Made by a program: the position numbers and the translations under genes | Notes under the pieces: generated by a model | What the model saw: the letters and a program-made list of their open reading frames with translations, nothing else | Databases searched by the model: none | Told to the model about the DNA's origin: nothing | Assembly (NCBI RefSeq): GCF_003217295.1 | Contig: NZ_QJTJ01000002.1 | Span: 62,001 to 126,000 of the forward strand | Source: Ureibacillus chungkukjangi | Lineage (GTDB): Bacteria; Bacillota; Bacilli; Bacillales_A; Planococcaceae | Reading direction: 5' to 3' | DNA: 64,000 nt | In this document: positions 1-9,019 of the stretch, in pieces | Position numbering within the stretch: the stretch's first letter is position 1 | Layout: each line of letters begins with the position of its first letter

Positions 1-2
1 TA

Positions 3-983
3 GCAGATGGCAAACTAACAACTTTAAACACACCAGCAAGCGTAATTGATAAGCTAGTTGTAATGGCGAGTGGAAATCTCTACGTTCAAGGACGCACTGC
101 TAAAACACCTGGTAATCTTTTTGTTTCTAAGTATGGTGGAGTAACTTGGGAAGAGTTAACACATTATCGTGTTCCTGGTGTTGACGATGAGGATTTAGTG
201 GAGCCAGAAGTTTTAACATACCCTTCATTTGATGGAATGGAGATTGAGGCACTGTTCTTTAAAGCGAAGGAAGAAAATTCAAATGGACATGTAATTCTTT
301 GGCCACATGGTGGACCACAGGCGCTTGAACGCAAAACCTTCCGCTCTATGTTCCAATCACTTATTTATAGTGGCTACTCAATCTTCGCCCCGAACTTCCG
401 TGGTTCAACAAACTATGGATTAAAGTATTCAAAAATGGTTGAGGGTGACTGGGGTCATGGTCCACGTCTAGATAATATCCAAGGCTTAGAATGGCTAATC
501 GAAAATGGCTATGCAGATCGAGAAAAGATTTTACTATTGGGCGGTAGCTATGGCGGTTACATGGCCCTTCTACTACATGGTAGACATGCAGATTACTTCA
601 AAGCAGTAGTGGATATTTTCGGTCCAAGTGATCTCTTCTCCTTCATAGAGTCTGTTCCTGAGTTCTGGAAGCCATTCATGGAGCAATGGGTTGGAGATCC
701 TGTAAAAGATAAAGAAAGACTAACAAAGGATTCCCCTATTACTTATTTGGATGGCATGACTAAGCCTATGCTTGTAATTCAAGGTGCAAACGACCCTCGT
801 GTTGTTCAAAAGGAATCCGACCAAATTGTCGCAGCACTAAAGGAAAGCGGTCGTGAAGTGGAATACATCGTGTTAGAAGATGAAGGTCATGGCTTCTCCA
901 AAAAACAAAACGAAATCCGCATTTACAGTAGAATTATCGAATTCTTCGACGAAAATATTAAAGCAGCAAATCCAGTAGCATAA
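3..983 (+). CDS. S9-family serine peptidase (acylaminoacyl/prolyl oligopeptidase type), 5' end missing
   Basis: C-terminal alpha/beta-hydrolase domain of a cytoplasmic S9 peptidase, which cleaves short or N-acylated peptides. The frame is open from base 3, so the start and the beta-propeller half lie left of the window; the ATG at 63 is internal. Visible are an oxyanion-type HGGP motif, the nucleophile elbow GGSYGG (Ser codon 546-548), the acid Asp in GANDPR and the His in DEGHGF, so the catalytic triad is complete. It ends at a strong hairpin shared with the convergent DUF817 gene. The family is clear; the substrate cannot be told. Confidence 0.9.
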   Translation, partial: ADGKLTTLNTPASVIDKLVVMASGNLYVQGRTAKTPGNLFVSKYGGVTWEELTHYRVPGVDDEDLVEPEVLTYPSFDGMEIEALFFKAKEENSNGHVILWPHGGPQALERKTFRSMFQSLIYSGYSIFAPNFRGSTNYGLKYSKMVEGDWGHGPRLDNIQGLEWLIENGYADREKILLLGGSYGGYMALLLHGRHADYFKAVVDIFGPSDLFSFIESVPEFWKPFMEQWVGDPVKDKERLTKDSPITYLDGMTKPMLVIQGANDPRVVQKESDQIVAALKESGREVEYIVLEDEGHGFSKKQNEIRIYSRIIEFFDENIKAANPVA

Positions 984-986
984 ATA

Positions 987-1030
987 AAAGCCCCTCAAGC
1001 TAGAGCATACTCTATCAATTGAGGGGCTTT
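987..1030. terminator. Bidirectional intrinsic terminator
   Basis: Arms 987-999 and 1019-1030 pair around a loop; A-run on the left and T-run on the right serve the convergent genes ending at 983 and 1039. Confidence 0.85.
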
Positions 1031-1038
1031 AGCTTGCT

Positions 1039-1806
1039 TCAATTTGGCATTCTCTTTTTTGCCAGCTTTAACGTGGCAACTATAAGAAAGCTGACAATTA
1101 CAAGTAGCAGCCATGAACTTACCTTTCCTAAATGCACAAGACTCCATGTGTCAGCTTGGTTTGGATATTGCCAGGCTCCAAAGAATGTGGCGATATTTTC
1201 TGCTATCCATATAAAAAAGCCAATAAGTACAAAGGATAACGCTATTGGCATCCGGTAGCTTATGCCATTCACTTCATATCGTACCCATGACCTCCAAAAT
1301 ACGATTACTACTAGTCCAGATAGCCACCAACGTACATCAATCCAATAATGATGCGTAAAAAAATTTAAATATATGGCAGCCGCTAATGGAACTACAACTA
1401 AAAATGGAGGCCAGCTCTCAAGCTCTACATTTAGCCTTCTCCACGCCTGGCAAAGATAACTCGCGACACTTGCGTACATAAATCCACTATACAAGGGTAC
1501 TCCAAAAATTTTAGTATAACCCTCCTCTGGATACGACCAGGAGCCCATATGCACCTTAAAAAGCTCAAGTGCCAGACCAATTAGGTGAAATAATGTAATT
1601 ACCTTTAATTCATCTCTTGTTTCAAGCCCCGAACGCACCATCCACCACTGCATGAGTAAACAAATGATTAGCAACCAATCATATCTTGGCAGAAATGGCA
1701 GAGGAAAAATTTGAGTTAAGGCCAAAGAAGCAAAGATAACGACCGGAAACAAACAGGATTGTGCTTGTTCAACCCCAAATTGTACAAGCTGTTTTAACGC
1801 TCTCAT
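1039..1806 (-). CDS. DUF817 integral membrane protein
   Basis: A 255-residue polytopic membrane protein with about seven hydrophobic segments. The family hallmarks are present: an FHxxGxxxExFK stretch followed by GSWSYPE and PLYSGFMY. The function of DUF817 is not established. An upstream in-frame ATG exists at 1830, but the Shine-Dalgarno AAGGGGGGTG sits between the two, seven or so bases before the ATG at 1806, so 1806 is the start. Monocistronic by context, ending at the shared hairpin 987-1030. Confidence 0.85.
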   Translation of the reverse strand: MRALKQLVQFGVEQAQSCLFPVVIFASLALTQIFPLPFLPRYDWLLIICLLMQWWMVRSGLETRDELKVITLFHLIGLALELFKVHMGSWSYPEEGYTKIFGVPLYSGFMYASVASYLCQAWRRLNVELESWPPFLVVVPLAAAIYLNFFTHHYWIDVRWWLSGLVVIVFWRSWVRYEVNGISYRMPIALSFVLIGFFIWIAENIATFFGAWQYPNQADTWSLVHLGKVSSWLLLVIVSFLIVATLKLAKKRMPN

Positions 1807-2032
1807 AAGCACCCCCCTTAGAAATTTCAACCAGCCGATATTTATCGTTTATCAACACTTTATTATCGAATAATAAGACTTATTTATCCCTTAAAGGTTC
1901 CTTTAAGAAAAAATCAAATCCTCCCAGTCTCCTTATTTTAAATTCTCAATTTTAGAAATATGGTAAAAGTTATTTCAAAGTAAGTTTTTTCTACTAAAAT
2001 AAGAGACAATCGTTTTTTTAGGAGGCAGTATT

Positions 2033-2563
2033 ATGAATAAACCCGCGCATTTAATGGGTGGTGTAGCAGCAGGAATAGCAGCAGCAAAATATATAGCCCC
2101 GACCGTTCCGTATAGCGGATTAGTCGATGGAATTGTAGGTTCTGGAGTGGTATTCTGCGGTGCTCTATTAGGTTCCCTTTTACCGGATATTGACCATCGT
2201 CACAGCTATATCGGTCGAAAGCTTAAAATTGCTTCTTTCATTATCAGTAAGACGCTTGGACATCGAAGTGTAGTGCATACTCCACTGATTATCTTTGCAT
2301 TTACAGCATTTCTATTTTTCTTATCCAATGAATTAATAGGTGAAGCCCAAGCCCTGGCAAAATCCTTTGTTATTGGCTTGAGTGCTGGTATGTGGAGCCA
2401 TCTATTATTAGATTTGATGACTAAAAGAGGGATTCCCCTTCTCTACCCGTTTACTAAGAAGAGCTTTCGCATTGCAAACTTTAAGGGCGGGGGAATTGGT
2501 GACAGCTTAACAACTACAGGCTGTGCTATTTTAATAGGATTAATGCTTTTAAATTTACTTTAA
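2033..2563 (+). CDS. YdjM-like membrane-bound metal-dependent hydrolase (DUF457 family)
   Basis: A 176-residue membrane protein with four hydrophobic segments and the conserved polar motifs of the family: an early HxxGG, then LLPDIDHRHS, then GHRSVVHTPL and SHLLLD, whose His/Asp residues are thought to bind metal. In E. coli the relative YdjM is an SOS-regulated inner-membrane protein; the enzymatic role is unproven. Start supported by AGGAGGC about eight bases before ATG. No neighbour clearly linked. Confidence 0.85.
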   Translation: MNKPAHLMGGVAAGIAAAKYIAPTVPYSGLVDGIVGSGVVFCGALLGSLLPDIDHRHSYIGRKLKIASFIISKTLGHRSVVHTPLIIFAFTAFLFFLSNELIGEAQALAKSFVIGLSAGMWSHLLLDLMTKRGIPLLYPFTKKSFRIANFKGGGIGDSLTTTGCAILIGLMLLNLL

Positions 2564-2585
2564 TAAATATGCAGGCAAAAATGAG

Positions 2586-2615
2586 AGTACCTTACATTAC
2601 CAAATGTAAAGTACT
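2586..2615 (-). terminator. Probable terminator of the GNAT gene at 2666
   Basis: Near-palindrome AGTAC-c-TTACATT / AATGTAA-a-GTACT; on the minus strand it is followed by a short T-run (complement of 2577-2581). Confidence 0.5.
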
Positions 2616-2665
2616 CCCTGCTAAATTGAATCCTCTTCCATTTATTCCTTCGAATTATTGACCTG

Positions 2666-3118
2666 TTAAACATATTTAACCATCGCAATTTCACTACAGT
2701 TATCAATTTTGGGGCAATTTCTGCAATCAATCCATACCTTTTCCGGTAGCGTTTCTTTACTGACAATATGAAATCCACATTTTTCAAAAAAATTCACTTC
2801 GTATGTTAAAGATATTAATCGCTTCACTCCTAATTTGATGCTTTCCTCTACAATGTGATCAACTAAAATACGTCCTATTCCTTTACCTTGATAATCAGGA
2901 GATACTACCAATGATCGAACCTCCCCCAAATCCTTTCCCAAAATATGCAGACCTGCCACACCTACCACTGTTTCTTGATCCTTTACTACATATAAACATT
3001 GCAAACTCTGATAAAGCGATAACAATGAACGAGGCAGAACAATCTGTTCCTTTACATAAATTTCAATCAATTCGTATATAGACTCTACATCTGCCGTAGT
3101 CGCGTTATAAACCTTCAT
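2666..3118 (-). CDS. GNAT N-acetyltransferase (ArgA/YokL-like)
   Basis: A 150-residue single-domain acetyltransferase that would use acetyl-CoA. The acetyl-CoA loop QGKGIGR follows a VRSLVVSPDY strand, and the C-terminus carries a Cys-rich tail CRNCPKIDNC typical of a Firmicutes subfamily related to the N-acetylglutamate synthase domain. Start set at 3118 because AAAGGGG lies eight bases upstream; the longer frame to 3169 has no binding site. The acceptor is unknown. Confidence 0.8.
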   Translation of the reverse strand: MKVYNATTADVESIYELIEIYVKEQIVLPRSLLSLYQSLQCLYVVKDQETVVGVAGLHILGKDLGEVRSLVVSPDYQGKGIGRILVDHIVEESIKLGVKRLISLTYEVNFFEKCGFHIVSKETLPEKVWIDCRNCPKIDNCSEIAMVKYV

Positions 3119-3229
3119 TTCAAATCCCCTTTTCAATGAAAATATACTTTTTTCATAAGATAGTCCCATGTCTTTATTTTATTATAAATATACATTCGCA
3201 AGAATAAAAATACAATAAAATATTTAAAA

Positions 3230-3270
3230 AAATACTCAATTCTTCTTATAGCTTAAGAGAATGAGTATTT
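3230..3270 (-). terminator. Probable terminator of tag
   Basis: Arms AAATACTCA (3230-3238) and TGAGTATTT (3262-3270), extended inward by further pairs; minus-strand T-run follows. Confidence 0.65.
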
Positions 3271-3374
3271 AAAGCTAGTGTTGGTAATCTTTTATTATTC
3301 TGAGTGCTAAGGAGTCCATAAATGTAACCAAAATGTCACACCTCATATAGTTTGCTCCTCTCGATTACTTTAAT

Positions 3375-3941
3375 CTACTTGCTTGAATGCGTTGGATGAC
3401 AGAAGCATTCTAGTGTGTGATCGTTCACCATTCCAACGGCCTGCATATATGAATAACAAATCGTACCTCCAACAAATTTGAAGCCATCCTTCTTCAGCTT
3501 TTTGCTCATACGATTACTAATCTCGGTCGTGACAGGTACTTCTTTAATAGACTTCCATTCGTTGATAATAGGCTGATGGTCAACGAAGCCCCATATGTAG
3601 TTGGAGAATGAGCCATACTCCTTTTGAATACGCAGAAAGCTTTGTGCATTTGTGACAACACTTTGTATCTTCAACTTATTCCGTACGATTCCAGGATTCT
3701 CCTTTAAGGCTTGTAATTTTTCTTCTGTATATTGCGTTATTTTTTCGGCATCAAACTGATCAAAGGCTTCACGATAGTTTTCTCTTTTTTGCAAAATTGT
3801 CCACCAGCTCAATCCAGCCTGTGCCCCTTCCAAGCAAAGCATTTCGAATAATTTTTTATCATCATATACTGGAACGCCCCACTCCTTGTCATGGTATTCC
3901 ATATACAAAGGCTCCTTTGTTACCCAATCACATCGTTTCAT
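3375..3941 (-). CDS. tag: DNA-3-methyladenine glycosylase I
   Basis: Base-excision repair enzyme that removes 3-methyladenine from alkylated DNA; cytoplasmic monomer. The 188 residues match the usual length. The start motif MKRCDWV has the zinc ligand Cys4, His17 is in YHDKEWG, and the C-terminal zinc ligands are in DHTLECFCH. The EGAQAGLSWWTIL and FVGGTICYSYMQAVGMVNDH blocks are diagnostic. AAAGGAG precedes the ATG. Transcribed alone, ending at the hairpin 3230-3270. Confidence 0.97.
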   Translation of the reverse strand: MKRCDWVTKEPLYMEYHDKEWGVPVYDDKKLFEMLCLEGAQAGLSWWTILQKRENYREAFDQFDAEKITQYTEEKLQALKENPGIVRNKLKIQSVVTNAQSFLRIQKEYGSFSNYIWGFVDHQPIINEWKSIKEVPVTTEISNRMSKKLKKDGFKFVGGTICYSYMQAVGMVNDHTLECFCHPTHSSK

Positions 3942-4032
3942 CCTATTTAACTCCTTTAATTAAGATTATTTACTTTATTTTTATTGTACACGTCTAACCC
4001 CAATTAAGAAATTTCTTGGAAACTATTAAAAA

Positions 4033-4064
4033 ACCACCTAGCCTATAATGAAGCATTGGGTGGT
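4033..4064 (-). terminator. Intrinsic terminator of the RDD gene
   Basis: Stem ACCACC (4033-4038) / GGTGGT (4059-4064); six U on the minus-strand transcript right after it. Confidence 0.7.
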
Positions 4065-4089
4065 CATTGATTAATATATCTATATTCTT

Positions 4090-4506
4090 TTATAATTCAT
4101 CCCTGAGTACATGTGTCCCGGCAATAAAATCGTGAATAGCCCTTTTATCCTCTCGAGTCCCTACCATGAAAGCGCTCAAAATGGGAGCAATACCTAAAGA
4201 CACATAAGCTAATAGCTGTTTTCCGATAACCTCACGTTTTATCATCGTCCAAAAATTAATAGGATTTTCATCTATTCTCTCAATATGAATTTTCATAACT
4301 CTTTTACCTATTATATAACCCTTCCAATAGATTGGAAGCAACGTGGCATAAATCACATATAAACCACTTGTAATATTATTAATTATATCCGAAGAATAAT
4401 CAAAGCCAAAAATTAAATTAAAGACAATCCAAATTAGACCTATAACAATAACTGTGTCCAATATATCTGCCCCAAGCCTTCTCCAAAAACCCGCTAAATT
4501 TTGCAT
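4090..4506 (-). CDS. RDD-family membrane protein
   Basis: A 138-residue protein with three or four hydrophobic segments. The N-terminal GFWRRLGADILD holds the Arg and Asp residues that name the RDD family, and the C-terminal KRAIHDFIAGTHV is the second family signature. Some RDD proteins have been implicated in ion transport; no specific role can be read here. GGAGGG precedes the ATG. Single gene between two terminators. Confidence 0.85.
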   Translation of the reverse strand: MQNLAGFWRRLGADILDTVIVIGLIWIVFNLIFGFDYSSDIINNITSGLYVIYATLLPIYWKGYIIGKRVMKIHIERIDENPINFWTMIKREVIGKQLLAYVSLGIAPILSAFMVGTREDKRAIHDFIAGTHVLRDEL

Positions 4507-4757
4507 TAATCATCCCTCCTATAATATGCTCGCATACCTTTTAACCAAATTATACCATAATAATTTCTGTAAGATAGTTACAATTTTTGGAATTATTAAA
4601 CGTGGGAACAGGATAATAGCGAGTATACTTTATTACGTCCACCAAAGTATTTTTCCACAGAGGCTGCCGTAGTCAATCGTCTAAACTACATATAGATGAA
4701 AAGCTTTGAGTTAACTGTCGATCAAAATTGTAGCCTGCATTTTAAGCTAATATTAAA

Positions 4758-4790
4758 ACGAGCATTTCTACTCCTTGAGGAAATGCTCGT
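4758..4790 (-). terminator. Intrinsic terminator of the CarD-like gene
   Basis: Perfect 11-bp arms ACGAGCATTTC / GAAATGCTCGT. Minus-strand T-rich tail. The remainder of 4507-4757 holds the RDD promoter side and nothing else I can recognise. Confidence 0.8.
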
Positions 4791-4805
4791 TCTATACTTA
4801 TTAAT

Positions 4806-5303
4806 TTAGTTTGCTAAAATAATTTCCTCTATCTTTTTCATTACCTGCTTTGCCGTTAAATTAAAGCTTAAAGCAAGTTCCTCAGAAAAGAGTGAGGTTA
4901 CTTGCTCTAGCATGAGCAAATCCTGGTTCGGAAGAGTTTTGTCTTCTTTTTCCAATTCAAACTTTTTTCTTAAAATGGTATTAATCATCTGGGCAATCTG
5001 TACATGATTCTTTGACTCAATTACTTTTTGATAATGCTGCGTACGCTCGTTCATACGACTAGGCCAGTCATCCGGTGGATTTTTAAATGTCTCCAAAATC
5101 ACTTCTGCTGCTTCTTTTGAAGTGATTGGTGATAGCTTAGAATCCTTCGCTTCAACCGGATGATACAGCTTGATCGATACATCATGAAAAGAATGTAAAA
5201 TATAATATTTTTTTTGTTTACCTGAAAATGTTAATTTTTGTATATCCTGAACTATGCATACGCCATGTGCACCATAAAAGACTTTATCCCCAATTGAGAA
5301 CAT
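4806..5303 (-). CDS. CarD/CdnL-TRCF-like transcription regulator
   Basis: A 165-residue protein whose first 60 residues form the CarD/TRCF RNA-polymerase-interacting domain (FSIGDKVFYGAHGVCIV, then a Tyr-rich beta stretch and LYHPVEA), followed by an all-helical C-terminal domain. CarD-type proteins bind the RNA polymerase beta subunit and act on open-complex stability; Bacillus YdeB is a relative. The ATG at 5303 has AAGGGGG eight bases upstream; the frame to 5327 lacks a site. Monocistronic. Confidence 0.85.
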   Translation of the reverse strand: MFSIGDKVFYGAHGVCIVQDIQKLTFSGKQKKYYILHSFHDVSIKLYHPVEAKDSKLSPITSKEAAEVILETFKNPPDDWPSRMNERTQHYQKVIESKNHVQIAQMINTILRKKFELEKEDKTLPNQDLLMLEQVTSLFSEELALSFNLTAKQVMKKIEEIILAN

Positions 5304-5507
5304 CGTTTTCCCCCTTGTTAATACCATTTTTTAATGTGTGCCCTTCCTTTCAACCACCGACTGCTACAAAATTGCTCTATTCGTTATGGTCATCTATTAG
5401 CCCCTCCATTAGTCAGTATATTCGCCAACTAGCTCAATTACGTCTAAATTTAAAGGGTTCCTACTAATTTACTATTAATCTTTTGTTATTATAGATAACA
5501 ATATAAA

Positions 5508-5545
5508 GAAAAAAGTGTTAAACCGTTAACGGCCAACACTTTTTC
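5508..5545 (-). terminator. Intrinsic terminator of the acyltransferase gene
   Basis: Arms GAAAAAAGTGTT (5508-5519) and AACACTTTTTC (5535-5545). Confidence 0.8.
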
Positions 5546-5558
5546 AAAAATATATAAT

Positions 5559-6563
5559 TTATACTGAATCTCTAGTCTTAAGTTTTTTTGGTAAGTTTAT
5601 GATATTTCCGGTTATTAATGGCGAGGTGATGTCCCATACCCACTTTCTCGATAATAGGTACACAACAAGAAATGCCAGTCCAAATAAGAAAATATAGTTA
5701 CCTGTTTCTTCAATCCAATCATAAAAGATGGTTGCTTTAAACGCTCGCACGACAAATAAATGTAATAAATAGATAGCTAATGTTTTAGCTCCAATATCTG
5801 TATACCATTGTTGATTTTTAGGTACTAATGATAAGAATATATAGGTTGCCACAAACATTGCTACATAGACCACTAGTCTACTTAATGCACCAACTTCAAC
5901 GATTCCATAGCTGATATCTTCGTACGGAATTCGACCGAAGAACCATTCCTTCCAACGAACATCTGCAAATACATGGACAAAGAATACAAGGCCTATCCCA
6001 ACAACACCTGCTATTCCCATATTCCATTTGTTTTTTAGCTTCACAAAATTTTCTCGATTTAGGTAATAGCCTAGTAAAAAGAATGGGAAGAAGAAAAATG
6101 TTCTTGCTAATGATAGCCATTCATTGATTTCACTGATGTATCCTACCACTAATGATAAGGCAATAGAAACTAATACCATGATTTTATGGCTACCAAAAGC
6201 CCATAAGAGGAATTTCCAAATTGCCATACTTAGTAAAAACCATAGTGCATACCGAGGCTCAAAAATCTCGAATACTACGCTATCTCCAAAAACATTTTTA
6301 TAATATAAGGTATATAGCAGTTGAAAAATAATATATGGTATCAATAGTGTTTTCCCTATTTTCACTAAATCCTGCTTGCTCTTAATAGTTCTAGAAAAAT
6401 GCCCAGAAATTAAAATAAATGCCGGCATATGAAACAAATAGATAACCAAATATAAAGTATCGATATATTGGTTTTCCAACAAATAGCCTGACATTAGGTG
6501 TCCTAAGACGACTAAGTAAATTAAAATTGCTTTTGCGTTATCAAAATATGCACTTCTATTCAT
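5559..6563 (-). CDS. Membrane acyltransferase (acyltransferase-3, fucose 4-O-acetylase-like)
   Basis: A 334-residue integral membrane protein with about ten hydrophobic segments. The N-terminal YFDNAKAILIYLVVLGH contains the catalytic-type His, and LFHMPAFILISGHF is the second family motif. Members O-acetylate extracytoplasmic sugars or polymers; the length and motifs resemble B. subtilis YkrP-type proteins. GGAAGG precedes the ATG. No glycan genes are adjacent, so the substrate is open. Confidence 0.85.
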   Translation of the reverse strand: MNRSAYFDNAKAILIYLVVLGHLMSGYLLENQYIDTLYLVIYLFHMPAFILISGHFSRTIKSKQDLVKIGKTLLIPYIIFQLLYTLYYKNVFGDSVVFEIFEPRYALWFLLSMAIWKFLLWAFGSHKIMVLVSIALSLVVGYISEINEWLSLARTFFFFPFFLLGYYLNRENFVKLKNKWNMGIAGVVGIGLVFFVHVFADVRWKEWFFGRIPYEDISYGIVEVGALSRLVVYVAMFVATYIFLSLVPKNQQWYTDIGAKTLAIYLLHLFVVRAFKATIFYDWIEETGNYIFLFGLAFLVVYLLSRKWVWDITSPLITGNIINLPKKLKTRDSV

Positions 6564-6742
6564 GTTGCCTTCCTTTCAAGCAATTATTTTAACATAGAAT
6601 TATATGATCATAGATGCCAATTTTTACATTCCCTAAACACCCTGACATGAAACGTTGCTATCGCCCTATCTTTTTAAATAGTGCTTAAGGAATATTGCTT
6701 GAAGAGTAGTCATTTTTGAAATAAGTACTTTAATATACAAAA

Positions 6743-6772
6743 AGAGTATTAATCAATTAAGATTAACACTCT
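6743..6772 (-). terminator. Intrinsic terminator overlapping the GNAT stop codon
   Basis: Arms 6743-6754 and 6761-6772 pair with one mismatch; core AATC-AATTAA-GATTAAC recurs in the terminators at 40166 and 44793. Confidence 0.75.
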
Positions 6773-7331
6773 ACTTATTAGTATTATATTCTTCCTTCAA
6801 TAAACCGTACATGTATAGGTCATCAAACTTCCCACATGTGTACTCGTATTTTCTTAGCAAGCCCTCTCGACTAAAGCCAGCTTTTTCGACCATTCTTTGT
6901 GATGCTTGATTTAACGGTTCAATTAATGCTTGAATACGTTGGATAGTTGTATGCTCAAAAGCATAACGAATAATTTCGTTCATCGCCTCACTGGCAATAC
7001 CCTGCCCCCAAAACTCCTTACTTAGTTCAAACCCGATATCTGTTCGGTAATGGCTTGAAACAGTGTTTAAAAAACCGCAGCTACCAATGACTTTATCCTC
7101 ATTTTTTAACGTAATTCCCCATCGGATGCCTGTTTTTTCTTCTAAAATGGAATTATACCAAGCGATTTCTTCTAACGCCTCCGCTTCAGACATAAACGGC
7201 GCTAAACCATAATATTTCATAACCTCAGCATCTGATAAGTACTCATAAATACTGCTCGAATCCCTTTCAGTAATTTCCCTCAATACTAATCGCTCTGTTG
7301 CAAGCACTGGGAATTCTGTAATTGAGTTCAT
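6771..7331 (-). CDS. GNAT N-acetyltransferase, RimJ/RimL type
   Basis: A 186-residue acetyltransferase: N-terminal TERLVLREITERD, the FWGQGIASEA acetyl-CoA loop and the NQASQRMVEKAGF/REG helix-strand end are the classic RimJ/RimL pattern, so it may acetylate a protein N-terminus or a small amine. The ATG at 7331 follows AAAGGAG by seven bases; the frame to 7355 has none. Close in sequence to the GNAT at 22235-22771, suggesting paralogues. Confidence 0.88.
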   Translation of the reverse strand: MNSITEFPVLATERLVLREITERDSSSIYEYLSDAEVMKYYGLAPFMSEAEALEEIAWYNSILEEKTGIRWGITLKNEDKVIGSCGFLNTVSSHYRTDIGFELSKEFWGQGIASEAMNEIIRYAFEHTTIQRIQALIEPLNQASQRMVEKAGFSREGLLRKYEYTCGKFDDLYMYGLLKEEYNTNK

Positions 7332-7387
7332 TTTTTCGCTCCTTTCTTTGGACATTTATTTAATCAATCTGCTTTTTTGGAAGCTCT

Positions 7388-8167
7388 TTATAGAAGAATA
7401 TCTATCCAAATTTTCACAGCTGTTCCCAGAATAAGAATCGCTAGAATGTTTTCTAACACTTTAGTGTTTAGCTTCGTGCTTACTTTTGCTCCAATTGGTG
7501 CTGCCATGAGACCCGCAATAACGATGATTAGTGTAGGAAGGTACTCAACTTGTCCAGTTGTTATTTTCCCTATCGAGCCTGCAACAGCAGAAATGAAGGT
7601 AATGGCTAAACTTGAAGCAATCGCCATTCTTGTTGGGATACGTAATATTAGGAGCATAATAGGAATGAGTAAGAATCCCCCACCAGCACCAACTATTCCT
7701 GAACCAATTCCTACAAGGAAAGCAAGAATGGTTGCAAGAGGTTTATTGAAGGTTACTTGCTCTATATGAGACTCATCAAGTTGCTTTTTAGGTATGAACA
7801 TCATAATGGCAGCAAGTAAAGCTAAAATACCATACACTATATTTACTTGTGTTTCTGTCAATAATTCGGAGTCAAAGCTTCCTATTAAGGAACCAACTAA
7901 TACTGAACTTCCCATAACGATTATCAAGGATTTATTTAAATACCCGCCACTTCTGTAGCCGAGCACTCCTGCAATGGAAACGAATAATACATCTAAAGCA
8001 CTGATGCCTGATACCTCATGGGCTGTAAGGGCCTCAAATCCAAAGACAGGCGGAATCATTAGCAGCATTGGATATTTCACAATAGCACCGCCAATACCGA
8101 GCATTCCCGATAAAAACGAGCCTATAAAGCCGAGCGTGAAAAGGAGCACGACATAATAAAACTCCAT
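7388..8167 (-). CDS. TauE/SafE-family anion exporter
   Basis: A 259-residue membrane protein with seven to eight transmembrane helices arranged as two homologous halves: GFIGSFLSGMLGIGGA at the start and GIGSGIVGAGGGFLLIP in the middle are the paired signature motifs. Family members export sulfite, sulfoacetate or related anions. AAGGAAA precedes the ATG. Gene ends 57 bases before the GNAT start, so the two may be co-transcribed, though no functional link is obvious. Confidence 0.9.
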   Translation of the reverse strand: MEFYYVVLLFTLGFIGSFLSGMLGIGGAIVKYPMLLMIPPVFGFEALTAHEVSGISALDVLFVSIAGVLGYRSGGYLNKSLIIVMGSSVLVGSLIGSFDSELLTETQVNIVYGILALLAAIMMFIPKKQLDESHIEQVTFNKPLATILAFLVGIGSGIVGAGGGFLLIPIMLLILRIPTRMAIASSLAITFISAVAGSIGKITTGQVEYLPTLIIVIAGLMAAPIGAKVSTKLNTKVLENILAILILGTAVKIWIDILL

Positions 8168-8412
8168 GTTGTTTCCTTCTTTCTATGTAAATCTAGTAGC
8201 AGTCTAATCCTACTAAAGAAAGATGGACATTACAACTCACCTATCGTTAAACCTATTTTAAGATATCGTAAACATCAATTTCATCTTACTTAGTCGTGAC
8301 CCTCATCAAAGCTTGCTTAACTGTGAATTATGAGTTATGGATAATTTTTAAGAAAAACTAATTAAAGTGGGATTAGTATGAAGCATACTTATTGAGCAAA
8401 ATCCTTCTTTTT

Positions 8413-8490
8413 TGTCCTTCATTGCCTAGATGATGGACACTTTTTGGGATACACTCTAATTTTCTGTCCTTCATTCCCAGACTCTACTCA
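8413..8490. repeat. Short 52-bp-period intergenic repeat (1.5 copies)
   Basis: TGTCCTTCATT occurs at 8413 and again at 8465, exactly 52 bp apart; the first copy contains TTCAT-N7-ATGATGGA. It resembles the repeats at the right end of the window (63893-64000) and has the same core and period as the array at 30546. The remainder of the 8168-8552 gap shows no gene. Confidence 0.65.
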
Positions 8491-8498
8491 TAAAACTG

Positions 8499-8538
8499 AA
8501 ATAAGTGGAGAAAGCATATCTGTTTTCTCCACTTATTT
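8499..8538. terminator. Strong hairpin terminator of the thioesterase gene
   Basis: Perfect 15-bp arms, 8499-8513 and 8524-8538, beginning AAATAAGTGG. No T-run beyond the arm itself. Confidence 0.75.
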
Positions 8539-8552
8539 CTAGTTAACATATA

Positions 8553-9008
8553 TTACTTTTTCGCGATAACTGCCATTGTGCAGCGAGAAACACAAATTAG
8601 CTTCTCGTCTTCATCCACAATTTTAATTTCCCAAATCATCGTTGTGCGCCCTTTATGTAAAGGCGTGGCAACTGCTGTAACGATACCGTCCTGCTTACTT
8701 CGGATATGGTTTGCGTTAATCTCCAGTCCTACTGGGTTAAACTTTGTTAAATCAACATTGATAGCCGTCGCGATGCTTGCGGCAGTTTCTGCTAAAGCAA
8801 CAGATGCCCCACCATGTAAAATTCCCGCTGGCTGTCTTGTTTTCGGACCAACAGGCATTGTCATTACAACACGATCCAATGATAATTCTACATACTGTAT
8901 ATCCAATGCTTCAATTAACGTATTGCTTGCATTTTTTTGCATTTGGTCAATAAATGCAGTTTCATCCTTTGCACCAAATCGCTCTAACACATCTTGTGAA
9001 ACAACCAT
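8553..9008 (-). CDS. Hotdog-fold thioesterase, PaaI/YdiI (YuxO) family
   Basis: A 151-residue acyl-CoA thioesterase. The catalytic-loop motif RQPAGILHGGASVALAE is closest to the YdiI/YuxO/MenI group, some of which hydrolyse 1,4-dihydroxy-2-naphthoyl-CoA in menaquinone synthesis; other acyl-CoAs are possible. Two ATGs lie at 9014 and 9008; GGGGGT sits one base before the first and seven before the second, so 9008 is preferred. It starts 11 bases after the stop of the upstream quinone reductase gene, forming a two-gene operon. Confidence 0.85.
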   Translation of the reverse strand: MVVSQDVLERFGAKDETAFIDQMQKNASNTLIEALDIQYVELSLDRVVMTMPVGPKTRQPAGILHGGASVALAETAASIATAINVDLTKFNPVGLEINANHIRSKQDGIVTAVATPLHKGRTTMIWEIKIVDEDEKLICVSRCTMAVIAKK

Positions 9009-9019
9009 TTTCATACCCC

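Noticed and set aside
1019-1258. 79-codon plus-strand frame after the S9 peptidase
   Set aside because: Begins within the terminator and is antisense to DUF817.
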